Source: Saprospiraceae bacterium
GTDB lineage: Bacteria; Bacteroidota; Bacteroidia; Chitinophagales; Saprospiraceae
Length of the DNA stretch: 45,562 bases
Assembly: GCA_020631375.1 (NCBI GenBank)
Contig: JAHDHJ010000004.1
Location: forward strand, 1 to 45,562
Direction: 5' to 3'
The first letter of the stretch is position 1. Each line of letters begins with the position of its first letter. The notes below the pieces were generated by a model. The model saw only the letters and a program-made list of their open reading frames with translations. It was not told the DNA's origin and searched no databases. Below are positions 41,812 to 45,562 of this stretch, piece by piece. Both the position numbers and the translations under genes were made by a program.

Positions 41812-43263
41812 ATGAAGACAGATAAATATATAAAGAACTATATCGGAGGAGCATTAATTCCACCCGATTCGGGAGAATACATCGACAATATAAGCCCACC
41901 TACGGGCGAAGTCTATTCCCACATACCCGATTCTGATGAATCTGATATCCAAAAAGCAGTGGAAGCTGCTGAACGTGCATTTCCTGATTGGTCAACCTGC
42001 GGTGTGGAAAAAAGATATCGTATCCTAACCCGTATCGCAGATATTATAGAGCAAAATCTGGATGATTTCGCACATGCGGAAAGTTTGGATTCCGGTAAGC
42101 CGATTACGATGTCCAAGAGTGTGGATATTCCCCGGGCTCATGCCAATATTCGTTTTTTTGCTACCGCAATTATGCACTTCGCTTCCGAGTCGCACCACAT
42201 GGAAAAAAATGCGGTCAACTTTACTCTCCGACAACCGATTGGAGTAGTAGGCTGTATCTCTCCTTGGAATTTACCTTTATATTTATTCACTTGGAAAATT
42301 GCTCCCGCATTGGCATCTGGCAATTGCGTCATTGCGAAGCCATCAGAAGTTACGCCCATGACCGCATTCCTTTTTGCGCAAGCATGTGAAGAAGCGGGAT
42401 TGCCTCCGGGCGTTTTGAATATCGTCCATGGTTTGGGACCGAAGGCAGGCGAGGCCATTATAAAACACCCGAAAATCAAAGCCATCTCATTTACCGGAGG
42501 TACGAATACAGGCAGGGAAATCGCTCGGATAGCAGCTCCGATGTTCAAGAAATTGTCTCTGGAATTAGGAGGGAAAAACCCGAACATCATATTTGCGGAT
42601 TGTGATTTTGATAAAATGATTTTCGATACGCTCCGCTCTTCATTTTCCAATAATGGACAAATTTGTCTTTGTGGCTCTAGAATATTCGTAGAACGTCCGA
42701 TTTATGAAAAATTCAAGGAAGAATTCGTAAAACGTACCCAATTCCTAAAAGTAGGAGAACCCTTTTCTCCCGTGACGGATTTGGGAGCAATGGTCAGCCA
42801 ATCCCATATGGAAAAAGTGATGAGCTATATAGAATTGGCGAAAGTAGAAGGAGGCGAAATCCTCTGTGGTGGAAAACCGGTGGAAATGGAAGGGAGATTT
42901 GAAAAAGGCTTTTATTTGCGACCAACCATCATAGAAGGATTGGATCCTTATTGTAGGACGAACCAAGAAGAAATTTTCGGCCCGGTCGTTACCATAATGC
43001 CTTTCGATACGGAAGAAGAAGTTTTGGAATATGCGAATTCCGTGGATTATGGTTTATCTTGTACCTTATGGACAAAGGATGTGTCTCGGGCGAACCGAAT
43101 GGCAGAACAAATCCAAGCAGGGGTAGTTTGGGTAAATTGCTGGCTATTGAGAGATTTGAGAACACCCTTTGGAGGAGTGAAAAATTCAGGAGTGGGCAGA
43201 GAAGGAGGTTTGGAGGCCTTGAGGTTTTTTACAGAAGCCAAGAACGTTTGTATAAAATATTAG
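41812..43263 (+). CDS. Aldehyde dehydrogenase, ALDH8/aminomuconate-semialdehyde type
   Basis: 483 residues. The family motifs are intact: CISPWNLPLYLFTWKIAPAL with Asn153, IAKPSEVTPMTAF, ISFTGGTNTGREIAR, KLSLELGGKNPNI with general base Glu251, FSNNGQICLCGSRIFVERP with catalytic Cys285, EEIFGPVVTIMPF and NCWLLRDLRTPFGGVKNSG. The block around the cysteine (GQICLC) and the C-terminal NCWL-R-L--PFGG resemble ALDH8A1, which oxidises 2-aminomuconate semialdehyde in the kynurenine route; 2-hydroxymuconate semialdehyde is the close alternative. Three bases separate it from the nucleotidyltransferase gene, so the two are probably co-transcribed, although no shared pathway is evident. Confidence 0.85.
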   Translation: MKTDKYIKNYIGGALIPPDSGEYIDNISPPTGEVYSHIPDSDESDIQKAVEAAERAFPDWSTCGVEKRYRILTRIADIIEQNLDDFAHAESLDSGKPITMSKSVDIPRAHANIRFFATAIMHFASESHHMEKNAVNFTLRQPIGVVGCISPWNLPLYLFTWKIAPALASGNCVIAKPSEVTPMTAFLFAQACEEAGLPPGVLNIVHGLGPKAGEAIIKHPKIKAISFTGGTNTGREIARIAAPMFKKLSLELGGKNPNIIFADCDFDKMIFDTLRSSFSNNGQICLCGSRIFVERPIYEKFKEEFVKRTQFLKVGEPFSPVTDLGAMVSQSHMEKVMSYIELAKVEGGEILCGGKPVEMEGRFEKGFYLRPTIIEGLDPYCRTNQEEIFGPVVTIMPFDTEEEVLEYANSVDYGLSCTLWTKDVSRANRMAEQIQAGVVWVNCWLLRDLRTPFGGVKNSGVGREGGLEALRFFTEAKNVCIKY

Positions 43264-43266
43264 TAA

Positions 43267-44265
43267 ATGAAAGTCATCATTCCCGTAGCTGGTGTGGGTA
43301 CTCGTTTAAGACCCCACACATATACACAACCCAAACCATTGATACCTGTTGCGGGTAAGCCTATCATATCTTTTATCATTGACCAATTGGTGGATGTGGG
43401 CGTGACTGATTTTGTTTTTGTGATCGGGCATCTAGGAGAAAAAATCCGGATGTACCTGGAAAAAAGATACCCTAATCTGAATAAGGAATTTGTAAAACAA
43501 GAGAACCGCCTTGGATTGGGACATGCGATTTGGACGGCTAGAAAAACGCTCAAAAAAGTAGATGAGGTTTTCATTATTTTAGGCGATACTATTTATGATA
43601 CGGATTTAAGTAAATTCTTAGATCTTGAAAATTCATCGGTCGGAGTTAAGAAAGTGGATGTTCCGGGGGATTTTGGGGTGGCAGAAATCAATGAAGAAAA
43701 CAGGGTCATTAAAATGGTTGAAAAACCAAAAATTCCCAAGTCCAATCTAGCACTCGTCGGTTTGTATAAAATAAATGAGGTCGATGTTTTAATCGAATCA
43801 TTAGAACACCTCATTTCCAATGACATCCGAACCAATGACGAATACCAACTCACAGATGCCTTGATGATGATGATAGAAAAAGGAGTGGATTTTTCTGCTC
43901 TTACGATCAATAACTGGTACGACTGTGGAAAAAAGGACGTTTTATTGGAAACCAATTCCATGCTCCTTAAAAAGGATGGTTATGTTTCTTCCGATCTTCC
44001 CTCTTATTATAATACAATAATTATTCATCCTGTCGCTATTGGTGAGAATTGCAAAATATCCAGTTCCATTATCGGGCCACACGTAACCATTGGTGACAAC
44101 ACCGTAATCAACCATTCCATAGTGTCGGATTCCATCATTGGAAATTATGCCAAGATAGAAGAAATCGTATTGCGGGAATCCGTGGTAGGGAATGATGCAT
44201 CAATAAAAGGAATAAGACAAAGTCTGAATATTGGGGATAATACCGAAATTGATTTTAGCAATTGA
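43267..44265 (+). CDS. Sugar-phosphate nucleotidyltransferase, paralog of 15394-16398
   Basis: 332 residues. It opens VIIPVAGVGTRLRPHTYTQP and KPLIPVAGKPIISF, with LGLGHAIWTA, ILGDTIYDTD (metal Asp), MVEKPKIPKS, NNWYDCGKKD, and a C-terminal left-handed beta-helix (AIGENCKISSSIIGPHVTIG, TVINHSIVSDSIIG). The same two-domain plan and many identical motifs are shared with 15394-16398. Glucose-1-phosphate thymidylyl- or uridylyltransferase activity is likely; the base and sugar are not certain. It follows the aldehyde dehydrogenase gene with three bases between. Confidence 0.86.
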   Translation: MKVIIPVAGVGTRLRPHTYTQPKPLIPVAGKPIISFIIDQLVDVGVTDFVFVIGHLGEKIRMYLEKRYPNLNKEFVKQENRLGLGHAIWTARKTLKKVDEVFIILGDTIYDTDLSKFLDLENSSVGVKKVDVPGDFGVAEINEENRVIKMVEKPKIPKSNLALVGLYKINEVDVLIESLEHLISNDIRTNDEYQLTDALMMMIEKGVDFSALTINNWYDCGKKDVLLETNSMLLKKDGYVSSDLPSYYNTIIIHPVAIGENCKISSSIIGPHVTIGDNTVINHSIVSDSIIGNYAKIEEIVLRESVVGNDASIKGIRQSLNIGDNTEIDFSN

Positions 44266-44296
44266 TTTAGGAAAAAGTTATCCACACCACATAAGT

Positions 44297-44304
44297 TAGT
44301 TTTG
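44297..44304 (+). promoter_or_regulatory. Candidate -7 element (TAGTTTTG) for the DUF1800 gene
   Basis: Matches TAnnTTTG, 38 bases before the start codon at 44343. A perfect 9-bp inverted repeat, ATTTAATTG/CAATTAAAT (44306-44314 with 44328-44336), lies directly between it and the start. Confidence 0.4.
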
Positions 44305-44342
44305 TATTTAATTGTTTTATAGCAATACAATTAAATATATAG

Positions 44343-45562
44343 ATGAACAATATCCTTCCAGCAAGTTCAGTCTCGCACCAATTAAATTTTGACTCTACTT
44401 CGGGGTCAAAAAAAATCCAATACCTATATCGGAAAATTGCTTACGGAATTTCCTATGAAAAAGTTGGAAAAATAAATCCAGACAATATTCCCGAACTTAT
44501 TGATAAAATAATTTCAAAAGCAAAAAACACCCGTTTAACTATTTCTCCGGAGTGGAAGAATTGGACACTGGAAAACTATGAAAAAAGGAATGGAGAATTA
44601 AATGACAAATTAATCGAAAAACATTTTTATGAATATTCTACAGAAGCTGTTCTCGGAATAAAAAAAAGCGGCTTCAAGGGAAAAATGGTTTTATTTTGGA
44701 TGAATCATTTTGTTACCGAATTCTGGAATTATGAAAGTCCGGTGATGCTGCATAAATATTTTCAAATACTAGAAAAATATGCCTTGGGTAATTTTAAGGA
44801 TTTCGTATATGAAATAGGTTTGACTCCCGCTATGCTTTTATACCTTAATGGAAACGAAAATACAAAAGAAAAACCCAATGAAAATTATGCTCGTGAATTA
44901 TTAGAATTGTTCACATTGGGAAGGGATAATAATTATAATCAAAAAGATATAGAGGAAATAGCTAGGGCGTTTTCGGGTTATGAAGAAAATGATTGGACAA
45001 AGGTTTATTTCAATAAAGAATTACATGACAATGGAATAAAAACAATATTCGGCGTTACAGGAAATTTCAATTACAAAGATGTAATAGATTTGTTATTTGA
45101 AAAAAGGAAAAAAGAAATTGCAAAATTTATTTGTGCTAAAATTTATAGCACATTTGTACATGTTGAAATTAATGAGAAAGTCGTCATGGAATTAAGTGGA
45201 ATATTTATTGAGAATAATTTTGAACTCATTCCCGTCCTAAAACAATTATTCAAGAGTGAACATTTTTTGTCAGAAGAATTTATTGGGATACAGATAAAAA
45301 GTCCTGTCGAGCTCTGTTTTATTTTTATGAATGAAATGGATATAGATTTTAAAAACGAAAGAGAAAAAAAGGAATTAACTGGAAATCTAGAATGGATAGG
45401 TCAAGCTGTTTTTAATCCTCCTAATGTTGCTGGATGGAAAGGACAACGCAATTGGATAAATGCAACCAGCCTTACTAGAAGATGGCAAATCCTCGATTGG
45501 ATTCTATATGATGTTTTAGGAAATAAAATAAATCTGAAAAGTTTGAATGCTGGTATCTATTT
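44343..45562 (+). CDS. DUF1800 family protein, cut by the window edge
   Basis: An open frame from the ATG at 44343 through the last base (at least 406 codons, no stop). The diagnostic segment is NENYARELLELFTLG (about residues 179-193). FWMNHFVTEFW, EEIARAFSGYEE, FNPPNVAGWKGQRNWINATS and LTRRWQ also match DUF1800 proteins. In many bacteria these are encoded beside a DUF1501 protein, and both are thought to be exported; the function is unknown. There is no obvious N-terminal signal peptide here. The following DUF1501 gene, if present, would be outside the window. Confidence 0.88.
   Translation, partial: MNNILPASSVSHQLNFDSTSGSKKIQYLYRKIAYGISYEKVGKINPDNIPELIDKIISKAKNTRLTISPEWKNWTLENYEKRNGELNDKLIEKHFYEYSTEAVLGIKKSGFKGKMVLFWMNHFVTEFWNYESPVMLHKYFQILEKYALGNFKDFVYEIGLTPAMLLYLNGNENTKEKPNENYARELLELFTLGRDNNYNQKDIEEIARAFSGYEENDWTKVYFNKELHDNGIKTIFGVTGNFNYKDVIDLLFEKRKKEIAKFICAKIYSTFVHVEINEKVVMELSGIFIENNFELIPVLKQLFKSEHFLSEEFIGIQIKSPVELCFIFMNEMDIDFKNEREKKELTGNLEWIGQAVFNPPNVAGWKGQRNWINATSLTRRWQILDWILYDVLGNKINLKSLNAGIY

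Noticed and set aside
42138-42650. A 170-codon frame on the minus strand opposite the aldehyde dehydrogenase
   Set aside because: Antisense shadow of a well-conserved gene.
1-45562. CRISPR array, tRNA or rRNA genes, prophage or defence island
   Set aside because: No regularly spaced repeats, cloverleaf-like sequence, rRNA signature, phage structural genes or known defence proteins were seen.

Overview
The window reads as a chromosomal segment of a member of the Bacteroidota. It is AT-rich, and several genes follow that phylum's habits: proteins ending in type IX secretion (T9SS) sorting domains, a TonB-dependent receptor with a carboxypeptidase-regulatory-like N-terminus, a DUF5686 outer-membrane protein, many lipoproteins, TAnnTTTG-type -7 promoter elements and few Shine-Dalgarno sequences. 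A Saprospiria-like lineage is my guess; nothing in the window proves it. I see no rRNA, tRNA, CRISPR array or intact mobile element.

Layout. 1-2.5 kb: a tandem pair of cysteine-rich lipoprotein genes, one frameshifted, and an O-antigen ligase-like membrane protein. 2.6-7.7 kb: a Skp/OmpH-like chaperone, exonuclease III, a DUF5686 outer-membrane protein and a lipoprotein. 7.9-12.3 kb (minus strand): kynureninase, methylguanine-DNA methyltransferase and tryptophan 2,3-dioxygenase in one cluster, then a fluoride channel and a WecA/MraY-type phosphoglycosyltransferase. 12.4-18.1 kb: a TPR protein, pyruvate kinase, a sugar nucleotidyltransferase and a second TPR protein. 18.2-18.8 kb: a decayed gene. 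18.9-26.2 kb: a GbsR/MarR regulator, an acyl-CoA synthetase, a TonB-dependent receptor and a secreted alpha/beta-hydrolase-like protein that lacks the usual nucleophile serine. 26.4-31.8 kb (minus strand): a secreted GH16 glucanase, a tandem oligopeptide-type ABC ATPase, and a metal-homeostasis cluster (Fur/Zur-type repressor, His-rich lipoprotein, MerC-like protein). 32-32.4 kb: remains of an IS4-type transposase. 32.7-45.6 kb: a cyclase/formamidase-like enzyme, three genes for periplasmic protein folding (two SurA/PpiC-type isomerases around a lipoprotein), a YgjP-like metalloprotease, a SAM hydrolase-type DUF62 protein, PhoH, an ALDH8-like dehydrogenase, a second sugar nucleotidyltransferase and a DUF1800 protein cut by the window edge.

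Two themes tie genes together. The first is envelope and secretion: chaperones, isomerases, the TonB receptor, T9SS cargo, sugar-nucleotide and lipid-carrier enzymes. The second is tryptophan breakdown through kynurenine: dioxygenase, kynureninase, a possible formamidase, and a dehydrogenase resembling aminomuconate-semialdehyde dehydrogenase, spread over 34 kb.

The least explained parts are not protein-coding. There are four copies of a GTTGCGT-AAA-ACGCAAC palindrome, two of them inside a longer repeat. A 1-kb gap between phoH and the dehydrogenase holds a strong orphan terminator on the minus strand, a long imperfect inverted repeat and a multi-helix hairpin. TTGCAA-type palindromes lie near the metal cluster and on both sides of the TonB receptor gene.
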